Program-made: the position numbers and the translations under genes
Notes under the pieces: model-generated
The model's database searches: none
Told to the model about the DNA's origin: nothing
Seen by the model: the letters and a program-made list of their open reading frames with translations, nothing else
Part shown: positions 41,560 through 50,924 of the stretch, piece by piece
Layout: each line of letters opens with the position of its first letter
Position numbering within the stretch: the stretch's first letter is position 1
DNA from: Phyllobacterium pellucidum
GTDB taxonomy: Bacteria > Pseudomonadota > Alphaproteobacteria > Rhizobiales > Rhizobiaceae
DNA: 64,000 nucleotides
Direction: 5' to 3'
Assembly (NCBI RefSeq): GCF_013327855.1
Contig: NZ_JABUMX010000001.1
Span: 1-64,000, forward strand

Positions 41560-42276
41560 ATGGAACCTGCCCAAAACACATCCTATTGGCTCGACGCCGT
41601 GGCGCTCGTCTATTTCTTCGTTGTCTGGATGGTCTATTCCTATACGACCGCGAAAGGCTTTGGCGGCAGGAAATCCCTCACCTACGAAATGAACGAAGCG
41701 CGACGCCAGTGGATGGCGACAATGGCGACACGCGAGTTGCGCATGATCGACACCAGCATCATGATCGGCCTGCAGCAAGGCACCGGTTTTTTCGCCTCCA
41801 CATCCATCCTTGCGATCGGCGGCTGCTTCGGTCTTCTGAATTCCTCAGGCCGCGTATTGACGCTGTTCCACGAGATTCCTTTTCTCAACGAGACGACCCA
41901 GCAATTGTTCGAGACCAAGATACTCGGGCTTCTCGTCCTCTTCGCCTACGCCTTCTTCAAGTTCGCCTGGTCGTATCGCCTGTTCAACTACTGCTCGATA
42001 CTCATCGGCGGCGTGCCCATGGCGCGTGACAAAGGCCCCGACGATCCGCTCGTCCTTGCCAGCATCAACCGCGCGGCGGGCATCAATATTCAGGCCGGCC
42101 AGCACTTCAACAGCGGCCTGCGCGGCATCTTCTTTTCGATCGGCTATCTCGGATGGTTCCTGCATCCGCTCTTGTTCATGGCGACCACGACATTCGTCGC
42201 CATCGTCCTGCTGCGGCGGCAATTCTTCTCGACGGCACGCGACGTTTTGATGCGCAACAGCGTAAGCGAGCTATAG
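41560..42276 (+). CDS. DUF599 family membrane protein
   Basis: A 238-residue protein with four membrane segments matching DUF599 (ALVYFFVVWMVYSYTT, RRQWMATMATRELRMIDTSIMIGLQQG, FFKFAWSYRLFNYCSILIGG). Its function is unknown. Its 3' end overlaps that of the convergent MFS gene by 6 bases. Confidence 0.88.
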   Translation: MEPAQNTSYWLDAVALVYFFVVWMVYSYTTAKGFGGRKSLTYEMNEARRQWMATMATRELRMIDTSIMIGLQQGTGFFASTSILAIGGCFGLLNSSGRVLTLFHEIPFLNETTQQLFETKILGLLVLFAYAFFKFAWSYRLFNYCSILIGGVPMARDKGPDDPLVLASINRAAGINIQAGQHFNSGLRGIFFSIGYLGWFLHPLLFMATTTFVAIVLLRRQFFSTARDVLMRNSVSEL

Positions 42277-43470
42277 GCTTCGCGGCAGATAGCGCCAAAC
42301 GAAGAAGGATGTGAATACCATGAGCCCGGCGAGCGCGATGAAGATCGCGCCGAGGTGGAAGAACGTCAGGATGATCGAATAGGTGAAGGCCGGCAATATT
42401 TCGGAAAAATCGAGATAGGTCCGGTAGACCGCGGTCATCTGCGCGCGCTCATGCGGATGGACGGCGCGGATGAAGGTTGCTGAGCCGAGCGTATCGATCG
42501 CAACGCAGAAAAACGCGCCGACAAGCAGCATGATGGCGGCAATCATCGGGAATTTCTCACCTGCGAGGCCTGCCCCGATCAGGGAGACCGCGAGGAGCAT
42601 GAAGACCGCGGAGATCGTCCGCATGAGGCCCTTGGACATGCCGACCTTGCCCCAGAGGATCGAGCCGAAAAGGAAGAGGTTGCCGAGCGAGACGAGAAGA
42701 CCGCCGGCCAGCGTTCCCTGCCCCGTCGCCACCATGAGGATCGGGCCGTAAACGAAGAACGTGCTCCAATAGCAGGAGCGGGAGAACGCGATAAGCCAAG
42801 CCAGACGCAGGCGCGGCTGCACGACGAAGCGGCGCACATTGGCAATGGGGTTTGCAGGACGGCTCGGCCCTCTTTGCAGCGCCGGGTTGTCGCTGAGCCG
42901 GAAGTACCAGAACAAGGCCAGCAGCACGAGTGAGAAGCCGATCGACAGCACGAACGGCGCAACCATGCCCACGTGCGTATAAAGGAACACACCGAGAAAC
43001 GGTCCGCCGGTCCAGGCGATCGTCGCCGTTGCCATGCGCACCGACTCGGCGCGGACGAGTTCGCCCTTCTTGATGTGGTCCATGATGTAGAGGCTGAGCG
43101 TGATCGACAGGGTTCCCGCGCCGAAGGTGCGCAGGAACAGCCCGGCCGCCTGCCCCGGCAACGTATGGAGGGCAAAGGCCATGCAACCGATGATCAGTGA
43201 TGTCACGCCGGCAGTATAGACCCAGCGGCGCGGGATCCGGACGATCAGCAACGGGATCGACAGGGTCGAGATCAATCCGAACAGCGACATGCAGGTGTAA
43301 AGGATACTGACGCCGCGCTCGCTCTGCATCAGGTCATAGGTCTGGATCGGCACGACGCTGGTGATGATGGCACGCGCCATCGATTCAACGCCGAACAGGA
43401 TCGCAAAGACCCGCGCCGTCGGACGCTTGGCCGTTGTAATCCAGATAGGGTAGCGGACTTGGCTGATCAC
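42271..43470 (-). CDS. MFS transporter
   Basis: A 399-residue protein with about 12 hydrophobic segments and a 6+6 arrangement with a central loop near 190-215 (LSDNPALQRGPSRPANPIANVRR). The major-facilitator fold is clear, but no substrate can be proposed. The first possible start is GTG at 43470 without an evident ribosome binding site. It is divergent from the DUF1624 gene across 218 bases with no strong motif seen. Confidence 0.85.
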   Translation of the reverse strand: MISQVRYPIWITTAKRPTARVFAILFGVESMARAIITSVVPIQTYDLMQSERGVSILYTCMSLFGLISTLSIPLLIVRIPRRWVYTAGVTSLIIGCMAFALHTLPGQAAGLFLRTFGAGTLSITLSLYIMDHIKKGELVRAESVRMATATIAWTGGPFLGVFLYTHVGMVAPFVLSIGFSLVLLALFWYFRLSDNPALQRGPSRPANPIANVRRFVVQPRLRLAWLIAFSRSCYWSTFFVYGPILMVATGQGTLAGGLLVSLGNLFLFGSILWGKVGMSKGLMRTISAVFMLLAVSLIGAGLAGEKFPMIAAIMLLVGAFFCVAIDTLGSATFIRAVHPHERAQMTAVYRTYLDFSEILPAFTYSIILTFFHLGAIFIALAGLMVFTSFFVWRYLPRSL

Positions 43471-43688
43471 CGGAGGGACTTCGGAGGGATTGATTCGATC
43501 GTTGCAGCGAGTTTCAATCGTTGCGCCGTCATTGGCCGTCGATGGAGCGACATATTATGTCAGTTTCATGGAAACCGTTGAAACAAGTAATAAAAAGCCC
43601 TGATTGATCAATGTGAAATGCAATGGATTTTGCCGGCCATGTCGCATAGCGTGCGCGGGATAGCACACCACATACGAGCATTCTCCGC

Positions 43689-44660
43689 ATGACCGACAAC
43701 CTCAGTTCGATTTCGCCCGCGAAGCCGCGTCTTGGCAGGCTTGACGTGCTGCGCGGCATCGCGCTTATCGCCATGGCGACTTACCACACGGGCTGGGATT
43801 TCGAATTCTTCGGTTATCTCGAACCGGGCACGACCGGCCAGGGAGCCTGGAAGCTCTACGCGCGTATTATTGCCTCGACCTTCCTGATGCTCGTCGGCTT
43901 TAGCCTCGTTCTTGCCCATGGGCGCGGTATAAGATGGCGGTCGTTCCTCATGCGGTTAGCGCAGGTCGTGCTGGCGGCAGCGGCGATCACCCTCGTCACC
44001 TGGTACATGACGCCCGAAAGCTTCGTATTCTTCGGGATCCTGCATGAAATAGCTGCAGCGAGCCTACTTGGACTGCTTTTCCTGAGCCTTCCAGCGATCA
44101 TCGTCGCGCTTGCGGCGGTGGCAGTCGTGGCCCTGCCATTTTACTTCGTTTCGCCGGCATTCGATCCGCCCGTGTTTTGGCCGCTCGGGCTTTCGGAGGT
44201 ATTGATTCGTTCCAATGACTATGTGCCGATCTTCCCCTGGTTCGGCGCGGTGCTCTTCGGGATGGCGCTTGCCAAGGTGATGCAGCAGACGGGTGCTATG
44301 AAACTGCTTGCCGGTGATATCGCGCCGGCCTGGTTGAACCGGGCGCTGCAATTCATTGGCCGTCACAGCCTTGCATTCTATCTGATCCATCAACCCGTGC
44401 TGATCAGCTGCGTATTCCTGATCTCGCATGTCTTACCGCCGGCGGTGGCAACGCCCGAGGAAATCTTCGGCAATGCCTGCGCGCAGAGTTGCTCGATCGA
44501 CAACGACGCGGCGTTTTGCGAAAAGTTCTGCTCCTGCGTTATCAACGAGAGCAAGGCGCGCAATATTTTCGACGACGCGTTCGCCGGAAGGCGGGATCAG
44601 AACGATCCGGAGATGCAGGATATTGCCGGGCTGTGCACCCAGCTCAACATGCCGCAATGA
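43689..44660 (+). CDS. DUF1624 / heparan-alpha-glucosaminide acetyltransferase-like membrane protein
   Basis: A 323-residue membrane protein with the family start RLGRLDVLRGIALIAMATYHTGWD and about eight hydrophobic segments. The family (PF07786-like) is related to enzymes that pass acetyl groups across membranes to sugars. The last ~65 residues form a soluble tail with six cysteines at 264, 268, 277, 281, 283 and 316. The first four are arranged as CX3C-X8-CX3C, a twin-CX3C pattern that elsewhere makes disulfide-linked helical hairpins. The role of the tail is unknown. Confidence 0.82.
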   Translation: MTDNLSSISPAKPRLGRLDVLRGIALIAMATYHTGWDFEFFGYLEPGTTGQGAWKLYARIIASTFLMLVGFSLVLAHGRGIRWRSFLMRLAQVVLAAAAITLVTWYMTPESFVFFGILHEIAAASLLGLLFLSLPAIIVALAAVAVVALPFYFVSPAFDPPVFWPLGLSEVLIRSNDYVPIFPWFGAVLFGMALAKVMQQTGAMKLLAGDIAPAWLNRALQFIGRHSLAFYLIHQPVLISCVFLISHVLPPAVATPEEIFGNACAQSCSIDNDAAFCEKFCSCVINESKARNIFDDAFAGRRDQNDPEMQDIAGLCTQLNMPQ

Positions 44661-44665
44661 GGTGG

Positions 44666-45052
44666 CTAAGTGTTGACACCGAGTTCAGCGAGACGCTCGA
44701 TGCAGGCTTCCTCAACCTGGTCGAGCTCAGTCAGCGTCTCCTCGATATCGCGGCGCTTCTGGCGAAGATCCCCACGCTTTTCCTCGACCCGCTTCATCAG
44801 CAGATGCAATTGCCCCATCTCCCCCGGGGGCTCGCGGTACATCTGGACGATTTCATGAATTTCCGCGATCGAGAAGCCGAGCCGTTTGCCGCGCAGGATC
44901 TGCTTAAGGAGATGCCGGTCCGATGGACGAAAGAGCCGCGTGCGGCCGCGCCTGATCGGATGAATCAGTCCCTCGTCCTCGTAGAAGCGCAGCGTCCGTG
45001 TCGATACGCCGAACTCGCGTGTCAATTCGGTGATGGAATAATATTCGCGCAT
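44666..45052 (-). CDS. MerR family transcriptional regulator
   Basis: A 128-residue regulator. The winged-helix domain YYSITELTREFGVSTRTLRFYEDEGLI is at 4-30, then a coiled-coil dimerisation helix (about 75-118). Only one Cys is present, near the C-terminus, so it is not of the metal-sensing CueR/ZntR type and looks closer to the LiuR-like group. The start at 45052 fits the family. Its stop lies 5 bases from that of the convergent DUF1624 gene. The target is unknown. Confidence 0.88.
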   Translation of the reverse strand: MREYYSITELTREFGVSTRTLRFYEDEGLIHPIRRGRTRLFRPSDRHLLKQILRGKRLGFSIAEIHEIVQMYREPPGEMGQLHLLMKRVEEKRGDLRQKRRDIEETLTELDQVEEACIERLAELGVNT

Positions 45053-45176
45053 ACCCGACACTATTGCTAGTTCCCCCACTATATCGATTGAATGTTTTGC
45101 CCACCCAATTACGTAAAAGTCAATGGGACGATTGTATAGGGTTGTGAACTTAAGTGCAAAATCAGGTAAGTTGCTG

Positions 45177-46589
45177 TTACTTAAAGCCAAACCACCAGGT
45201 GGCGAGGCCAAGGAATGATGAAAACCCGACAACGTCGGTCACGGTCGTAACAAACACGGCAGAGGCAATGGCGGGGTCCGCGCCGAAACGGTGCAGGAGC
45301 AGCGGAATCAGTATTCCGCCAAGTGCGGCGGCGAGCATATTGATGATCATGGCAGCCGCAATGATGCCGCCGAGATTGGCGTGGCCGAACCAGAGCCCCG
45401 CGACAAGTCCGATCAAAATGGCGAAGACCACGCCGTTGATGAGCCCGACCGACGCCTCGCGTCGGATGATACGCCCGGCATTATAGATATCCATATCGCG
45501 CGTCGCGAGAGCGCGCACGGTCACGGTCATCGTCTGCGTGCCGGCATTGCCGCCCATCGACGCGACGATCGGCATGAGCACGGCGAGCGCGACCATCTGC
45601 TGGATCGTGGCATCGAAGAGCCCGATGACGGAAGCCGACAGGATTGCTGTAAAAAGATTGACGACAAGCCAGGGCACGCGCGAACGCGATGTCGATACGA
45701 CGGAATCCGAAAGCTCTTCATCGCCGACGCCGCCGAGGCGGAGGATATCCTCCTCTGCTTCCTCCTGGATAACGTCGACAATGTTCTCGATGGTGAGAAC
45801 ACCGACAAGGCGCTCGTTCTCATCCACGACGGCCGCAGAAAGCAGGTCATATTGTTCGAAGATCTGCGCAGCCTCTTCCTGGTCCATCGTGGCCGGAATG
45901 GCATGGCGCGTCTCGTGCATGATCTCTTCGACCTTGACGTCGCGCCTTGTGCGCAGGATGCGGTCAAGATCGATGGCGCCGAGCAGCCGGAACATCGGAT
46001 CTATGACGAAGACCTGCGAAAAGGATTCCGGCAAATCGTCATTGTCGCGCATGTAGTCGATCGTCTGCCCAACGGTCCAGAACGGCGGAACGGCGACGAA
46101 CTCGGTCTGCATGCGGCGACCGGCCGTTTCCTCGGGATAGCCCAGCGAACGGCGCAGCCTGACGCGTTCAGTGAACGGAAGCTGCGCCAGAATCTCGTCG
46201 CGATCTTCCTGGTCGAGATCTTCGAGAATGTAGACGGCATCGTCGGAGTCGAGTTCCTGGACAGCCTCGGCGATCTGCTCGTTGGGCAGGGCATCGACGA
46301 TCTCCATGCGGACTGCTTCGTCGACCTCGGTCAACGAGGCGAAGTCGAATTCGTCACCGAGTAGTTCGACGAGTGCGGCGCGCTGCTCCGAATGCAGCGC
46401 TTCGAGAACATGGCCGAGTTCGGATTGATGCAGCTTGCCGACATGCGAGCGCAGGAACAGGACGTCGCGATCGGCGATCGCAGCGCCGACACGGGCGAGA
46501 TAGGATGTTTTTACCGCACCGTCATCGCCGTAGATGTCGGATTCATCATTGTCGGACGCGGCCTCCGGTAGGGTCTCTAGATCATCCAT
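45177..46589 (-). CDS. mgtE: Magnesium transporter MgtE
   Basis: A 470-residue divalent-cation channel. The cytosolic MgtE-N superhelix (about 30-150) precedes two CBS domains (FVIDPMFRLLGAIDLDRILR and AAVVDENERLVGVLTIENIVD), the plug helix, and five C-terminal membrane helices with LAVLMPIVASMGGNAGTQTM, a conserved pore segment. The start at 46589 (MDDLETLPEA) was chosen on length. No Mg-sensing leader was recognised. Confidence 0.95.
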   Translation of the reverse strand: MDDLETLPEAASDNDESDIYGDDGAVKTSYLARVGAAIADRDVLFLRSHVGKLHQSELGHVLEALHSEQRAALVELLGDEFDFASLTEVDEAVRMEIVDALPNEQIAEAVQELDSDDAVYILEDLDQEDRDEILAQLPFTERVRLRRSLGYPEETAGRRMQTEFVAVPPFWTVGQTIDYMRDNDDLPESFSQVFVIDPMFRLLGAIDLDRILRTRRDVKVEEIMHETRHAIPATMDQEEAAQIFEQYDLLSAAVVDENERLVGVLTIENIVDVIQEEAEEDILRLGGVGDEELSDSVVSTSRSRVPWLVVNLFTAILSASVIGLFDATIQQMVALAVLMPIVASMGGNAGTQTMTVTVRALATRDMDIYNAGRIIRREASVGLINGVVFAILIGLVAGLWFGHANLGGIIAAAMIINMLAAALGGILIPLLLHRFGADPAIASAVFVTTVTDVVGFSSFLGLATWWFGFK

Positions 46590-46657
46590 TCTGTCCGCAC
46601 CCGTTTTCTGACAAGTCAAACGCGACGGGCGACCAACGCCGTCTATTGTCAGTTAGA

Positions 46658-46696
46658 GCAAAGCATGCCCAAAGGAAACTAGCGGGCATGCTTTGC
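46658..46696 (-). terminator. Hairpin after the aldehyde dehydrogenase gene
   Basis: A perfect 13-bp stem, GCAAAGCATGCCC with GGGCATGCTTTGC, and a 13-base loop, 8 bases after the dehydrogenase stop on the minus strand. The T run is poor (TCT), so termination may be factor-assisted. Confidence 0.6.
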
Positions 46697-46704
46697 GCTT
46701 ATTT

Positions 46705-48153
46705 TCAGGCGGCGGTGTCTTCCCAGCCACTAATGGCCTTCACTTCGAGGAAGTCTTCAAGGCCCCAATGGCCGCCCTCGCGGCCAATTCCCGACTGCTT
46801 GTAGCCGCCGAACGGTGCATCGGCCGCATGGGAAGCGCCATTGATGCGGACCATGCCTGCCCGCAGCCGCTTCGACACGCGTTTGATTCGTTCCGGGTCG
46901 CCCGACTGGATATAAGCGGCAAGGCCATACGGCGTATCGTTGGCGATCTCGACGGCCTCCTCTTCCGTGTCGAAAGGAATCATGGCGAGTACGGGTCCGA
47001 AGATCTCCTCGCGCGCGATTGTCATGTCGTTGTTGACGTCGGCAAAGACGGTCGGGCGCACGTAGTAGCCACGGTTAAAGCCCTCGGGACGCCCCGTACC
47101 GCCTGCAATCAGTCGCGCGCCTTCCTTGATGCCCTGTTCGATCAGGCCCTGCACCTTGTTGAACTGAATTTCAGAAACGAGCGGCCCCATGTGGTCGCCA
47201 TTCTCTGACGGATCGCCAACCTTGGTGGCCTTGGCCGTCTCGGCGGCAACCTGTGTCGCCGTGTCGTAGACCGAGCGCTCGACCAGCATGCGCGTCGGCG
47301 CATTGCAGGACTGCCCGGTATTGTTGAACACGTGCGCCACGCCACGCTTCACGGCCGCCTCGACGTCCGAATCGGCAAAGACGATGTTCGGAGACTTGCC
47401 GCCAAGTTCGAGCGAAACGCGTTTGACCGTATCAGCGGCCGCCTTGGTGACGGCGACACCAGCGCGCGTCGATCCGGTAAATGACATCATGTCGATGCCG
47501 GGATGGCGCGACATGGCCTCGCCGACGGTCGGGCCGTCGCCGTTGACGAGGTTGAACACACCGGCCGGAAGACCGGAAGCATCGATGATTTCCGCGAAGA
47601 TGACCGAGGAAATCGGCGCGAGCTCGGAAGGCTTGAGAATGACCGTGCAGCCGGCAGCAAGCGCCGGAACAACCTTGAGCACGACCTGGTTCATCGGCCA
47701 ATTCCACGGCGTGATGAGGCCGCACACGCCGATCGGCTCGTAAACGATGCGCGACGACGGGTTGTGGGCGTCGAGGGGACGCTCGAATTCAAAGTTCTTC
47801 AAGGCGCGGATGAAGGCCTTGATGTGCGCGGTGCCGGAAGCCGCCTGCTCGTCGAGCGCCATCTTGATCGGCGCGCCCATTTCGGCGGAAATGGCCTTCG
47901 CCATGTCATCGATGCGTTCCTGATAGGCGGCAAGCAGGCGCTGCAGCCATTCAAGGCGCTCGTCGCGGCTGGTCACGCTCCACGTGGCGAATGCCTTGCG
48001 CGCAGCGGTGACGGCCTTGTCGACATCGGCGGCCGAGCCGAGCGAAATCACGGCGAAAGCCTGTTCATCGGCCGGGTTGATAACCTCCAGCTCTTTGGCG
48101 ACCGTCGGAGCTATCCATTTGCCATCCATATAGAAATCAGTCTTGCGAAGCAT
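46705..48153 (-). CDS. NAD(P)-dependent aldehyde dehydrogenase
   Basis: A 482-residue member of the ALDH superfamily oxidising an aldehyde to a carboxylic acid. Visible are the cofactor loop ITPWNWPMNQ, FTGSTRAGVAV, the general base Glu in SLELGGKSPNIV and the catalytic Cys in FNNTGQSCNAPTRM. The ATG at 48153 (MLRKTDFYMDGKW) has GGAG 7 bases upstream. The subfamily and substrate are not determined. It stands alone and ends in a 13-bp hairpin. Confidence 0.92.
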   Translation of the reverse strand: MLRKTDFYMDGKWIAPTVAKELEVINPADEQAFAVISLGSAADVDKAVTAARKAFATWSVTSRDERLEWLQRLLAAYQERIDDMAKAISAEMGAPIKMALDEQAASGTAHIKAFIRALKNFEFERPLDAHNPSSRIVYEPIGVCGLITPWNWPMNQVVLKVVPALAAGCTVILKPSELAPISSVIFAEIIDASGLPAGVFNLVNGDGPTVGEAMSRHPGIDMMSFTGSTRAGVAVTKAAADTVKRVSLELGGKSPNIVFADSDVEAAVKRGVAHVFNNTGQSCNAPTRMLVERSVYDTATQVAAETAKATKVGDPSENGDHMGPLVSEIQFNKVQGLIEQGIKEGARLIAGGTGRPEGFNRGYYVRPTVFADVNNDMTIAREEIFGPVLAMIPFDTEEEAVEIANDTPYGLAAYIQSGDPERIKRVSKRLRAGMVRINGASHAADAPFGGYKQSGIGREGGHWGLEDFLEVKAISGWEDTAA

Positions 48154-48303
48154 GGTCTGTCTCCTGCCTGTAAATGCGGATTGTCCGTTGATTTGCGGTC
48201 GGCGATCGCCAACGCATGATGATTGCAGTTGTAAAGGACGATTGCCGGTACGGCCAACAGGAATATCGAACAAAGAGGCGAAAATAGCGTCGCCCTCCCT
48301 GGC

Positions 48304-48900
48304 CTATGTCGTCCTGTCGCCGCCATTGAATGCGCGCGCCAGCCGCAGGAAGTTTCCGAGCATGGCATGGCCATATTCCGTAAGGACCGACTCCGGATGA
48401 AACTGAACGCCGTATGTCGGGTGAGTGGCATGGGCAAGGCCCATGATTTCACCCGCCTCGGAGCGCGCCGTAATGCGAAGGTCGCCATCCCCCGGAAGGT
48501 CCTGAACGATCAGCGAATGATACCGCCCGGCGCGGAAGGGGCTTGGCAGTCCCTTGAACACACCTCGTCCGTCATGTTTTATCGCCGACGCGCGGCCGTG
48601 CATGGGCTCGCGCGCCCGCACCACATGGCCACCAAAGACTTCGCCCATGCACTGGTGGCCAAGGCAAATGCCAAGCATCGGAGTGGCGCCGCTCAGAGCC
48701 TCGATGATCGCCATGGACTGCCCCGCCGCGCGTGGACCACACGGTCCGGGCGACAGGACGATTGCCTCCGGGTCCATGCGCTTGACGTCGGCAACCGAAA
48801 TCGCATCGTTGCGGACCACCTGCGTTTCGACGCCAAGCTCGGTGAAGTAGCGCGCGACGGTAAAGACGAAGGAATCGTAATTGTCGATGATGAGGATCAT
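48304..48900 (-). CDS. pabA: Aminodeoxychorismate synthase glutamine amidotransferase component
   Basis: A 198-residue class I glutamine amidotransferase supplying ammonia to the PabB partner. The nucleophile Cys is in LGICLGHQCMG, the His/Glu pair in VQFHPESVL, and the N-terminus MILIIDNYDSFVFTVARYF is typical of PabA/TrpG. It overlaps pabB by four bases (ATGA). Since rhizobia usually carry anthranilate synthase as a TrpE-TrpG fusion, this stand-alone pair is assigned to folate rather than tryptophan synthesis; TrpG cannot be fully excluded. Confidence 0.85.
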   Translation of the reverse strand: MILIIDNYDSFVFTVARYFTELGVETQVVRNDAISVADVKRMDPEAIVLSPGPCGPRAAGQSMAIIEALSGATPMLGICLGHQCMGEVFGGHVVRAREPMHGRASAIKHDGRGVFKGLPSPFRAGRYHSLIVQDLPGDGDLRITARSEAGEIMGLAHATHPTYGVQFHPESVLTEYGHAMLGNFLRLARAFNGGDRTT

Positions 48901-50300
48901 TCCGGCCCGCCCTCATCGAACACGGTGAAGATGCGCGCTGCCTTGTCCAGCGTCTCCTGGTACTCGGATGCGGGATCTGACAGGGCGGTGATCCCGCCGC
49001 CCGCCTGGAATATCGCCATGCCGTTTTGAAACAAGACCGTACGGATGCCGATATTGGTGTCGAAGTTGCCGTTGAAACCGATGAAACCGATTGAGCCGCA
49101 ATAGACACCGCGCGCCTCACCTTCGATCTCGGTGATAATCTCCATTGCCCTGAGCTTGGGAGCGCCGGTGATCGACCCACCGGGAAAGGCGGCGCGAACA
49201 AGGTCCATAAGGCCCTTGTCCTCCTGCAACCGGCCGGTCACGACCGAGACGAGATGATGCACGCTGGCATAGGTTTCGAGGCCGCATAACACAGGCGTCA
49301 ACACCGAATGCGGCCGGCACACGCGGGAGAGGTCGTTGCGCATCAAGTCGACAATCATCAAATTCTCGGCGCGGTCCTTCTCCGACTTCAGAAGAGTCTC
49401 CGCCAGTGCCTTGTCTTCATTCGGATCAGACGAACGCGGGATTGTCCCTTTGATCGGCCTCGTCTCGACCTGGTCGCCGCGGGCGACGAGGAAGCGCTCC
49501 GGCGAACTCGAGGCAACGACAATCTCGCCATGATCGAGATAGGCGGCGAAGGTCGCGGCATTGCGCTTGCGCAGCGCCTTGTAGAAACGCCACCGATCGA
49601 AACCCTGCGGCAGTTCGGCGGTGAAGCGCTGGGCAATGTTGGCCTGAAAAATATCCCCGTCGAGTATGTACTCAACGACCCGGGCCACTGCCTGCATATA
49701 CGCGGCGCGTTCAAAGTTGGACCGCCATGAGGTTCTTGCGATGCGCTGCCCCGTCATCTCGACGGATGGCTGCGCAGCGGAACGACTGATCGCCTCGATA
49801 ATACGATCCGAGCGCTCCTGGCTCCGCCGCTCCTGCGCCGGCCCAGCCATTTCGGGAAAACCCGAGGAAACAAGCCAGACGCGCTGTTCCGCATGATCGA
49901 AGGCAAGCACGACATCGTAAAAGAGCCAGGCGGCGTCCGGCATCGCGCCTTGTGGTGGTGTTCCGGGCTGAGGCAAGCGTTCGAGCAGCCGGCCGAACTC
50001 GTAGGAGAAATAGCCGATTGCACCGCCTTGAAACGGCGGCAGCCCAGCCTGGACCTCCATCCGGTATCGCCCGATATAGTCCGCAATCGCCGTGAGCGGC
50101 TCGCCCTCGACCCTTTCGCCGTTCCAGCTGACCTCGCCACCGGCAACGATCAATCTCGCGAACGGATCGGCAGCCACGTAGGAATAGCGGCCCAACTGGT
50201 CATGGCGCATGGCGCTGTCTAGAAAGCTCATGCCCCCCAACGGCCGCAGCCGCCCGGCAGCTTCGACAGGTTCGAGCCATGGAATCTCACGAACGTGCAA
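48897..50300 (-). CDS. pabB: Aminodeoxychorismate synthase component I
   Basis: A 467-residue chorismate-utilising enzyme making 4-amino-4-deoxychorismate for p-aminobenzoate and folate. The catalytic Lys is in TRPIKGTIPR, with DLMRNDLSRVC and AAFPGGSITGAPKLRAMEII. The PIKGT (Lys) variant favours PabB over TrpE. The TTG at 50300 is preferred as start because GGGAGA lies about 8 bases before it; a TTG at 50318 is an alternative. It is translationally coupled to pabA. Confidence 0.9.
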   Translation of the reverse strand: MHVREIPWLEPVEAAGRLRPLGGMSFLDSAMRHDQLGRYSYVAADPFARLIVAGGEVSWNGERVEGEPLTAIADYIGRYRMEVQAGLPPFQGGAIGYFSYEFGRLLERLPQPGTPPQGAMPDAAWLFYDVVLAFDHAEQRVWLVSSGFPEMAGPAQERRSQERSDRIIEAISRSAAQPSVEMTGQRIARTSWRSNFERAAYMQAVARVVEYILDGDIFQANIAQRFTAELPQGFDRWRFYKALRKRNAATFAAYLDHGEIVVASSSPERFLVARGDQVETRPIKGTIPRSSDPNEDKALAETLLKSEKDRAENLMIVDLMRNDLSRVCRPHSVLTPVLCGLETYASVHHLVSVVTGRLQEDKGLMDLVRAAFPGGSITGAPKLRAMEIITEIEGEARGVYCGSIGFIGFNGNFDTNIGIRTVLFQNGMAIFQAGGGITALSDPASEYQETLDKAARIFTVFDEGGPE

Positions 50301-50327
50301 GCGCCGATCTCCCTTCAACCTTTGAGA

Positions 50328-50753
50328 TTATCCGCTCTTGCGGGTCGATAAAAGAATACTTGTCTCCGTCGACGTGATTCCGTCAATATGACGGATGTCG
50401 CGAAGCGTGCGGTCGAATGCCTCCAGCGTCTCCACCTCGATTTCAGCGACGATATCCCACCGGCCGTTCGTTGTGTGCAAAGCGCGAATCTCCGGAAAGC
50501 CCTGCAGGCGGCGGATCACCTTCTCGGCGCCCTGTCCCGCTACCTCGATCATAGCCACGGCGCGCACGCCATAAATCCCGGCGCCGGCCTTGAGCGTGAC
50601 CGTGAAGCCCTGAATCGTTCCATCGGTGGTCAGCTTGTCGATGCGCGTGCGTACAGTAGCGCGCGATATGCCGAGCACGGTCGCCATCGATGAGACCGGC
50701 AAGCGGCAATCATCGCGCAGCAGCGACAGCAATTTGCGGTCCACGTCGTCCAT
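50328..50753 (-). CDS. Lrp/AsnC family transcriptional regulator
   Basis: A 141-residue regulator with an N-terminal helix-turn-helix (DVDRKLLSLLRDDCRLPVSS...GISRATVRTRIDKL) and a C-terminal RAM ligand domain (VAMIEVAGQGAEKVIRRLQGFPEIRALHTTNG). The ATG at 50753 has GAGAG four bases upstream; the ATG at 50771 is an alternative. It is divergent from arginase, and a TTGAGCA-AAA-TGCTCAA dyad lies just upstream. It is therefore likely to control arginine catabolism in response to arginine or ornithine, and itself. Confidence 0.92.
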   Translation of the reverse strand: MDDVDRKLLSLLRDDCRLPVSSMATVLGISRATVRTRIDKLTTDGTIQGFTVTLKAGAGIYGVRAVAMIEVAGQGAEKVIRRLQGFPEIRALHTTNGRWDIVAEIEVETLEAFDRTLRDIRHIDGITSTETSILLSTRKSG

Positions 50754-50778
50754 TTGGCTCTCACTCTGCATAAAGTGC

Positions 50779-50795
50779 TTGAGCAAAATGCTCAA
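50779..50795. promoter_or_regulatory. Putative Lrp-type operator between lrp and arginase genes
   Basis: A perfect 7-bp dyad TTGAGCA-AAA-TGCTCAA in the 171-base divergent spacer, 26 bases upstream of the regulator ATG. Its length and AT-rich centre fit Lrp/AsnC operators. Confidence 0.6.
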
Positions 50796-50924
50796 TTCCT
50801 TGCGCATTTCTATCAAGATGCCGTCTATTTGTCACCGCGCCGAAATGCCAAAATCATTGCGGGACATAATATTCTCTTTCAATTTCGGAACGAGACCATC
50901 CAAACGCGAAAGTGGCGGTTGTTT

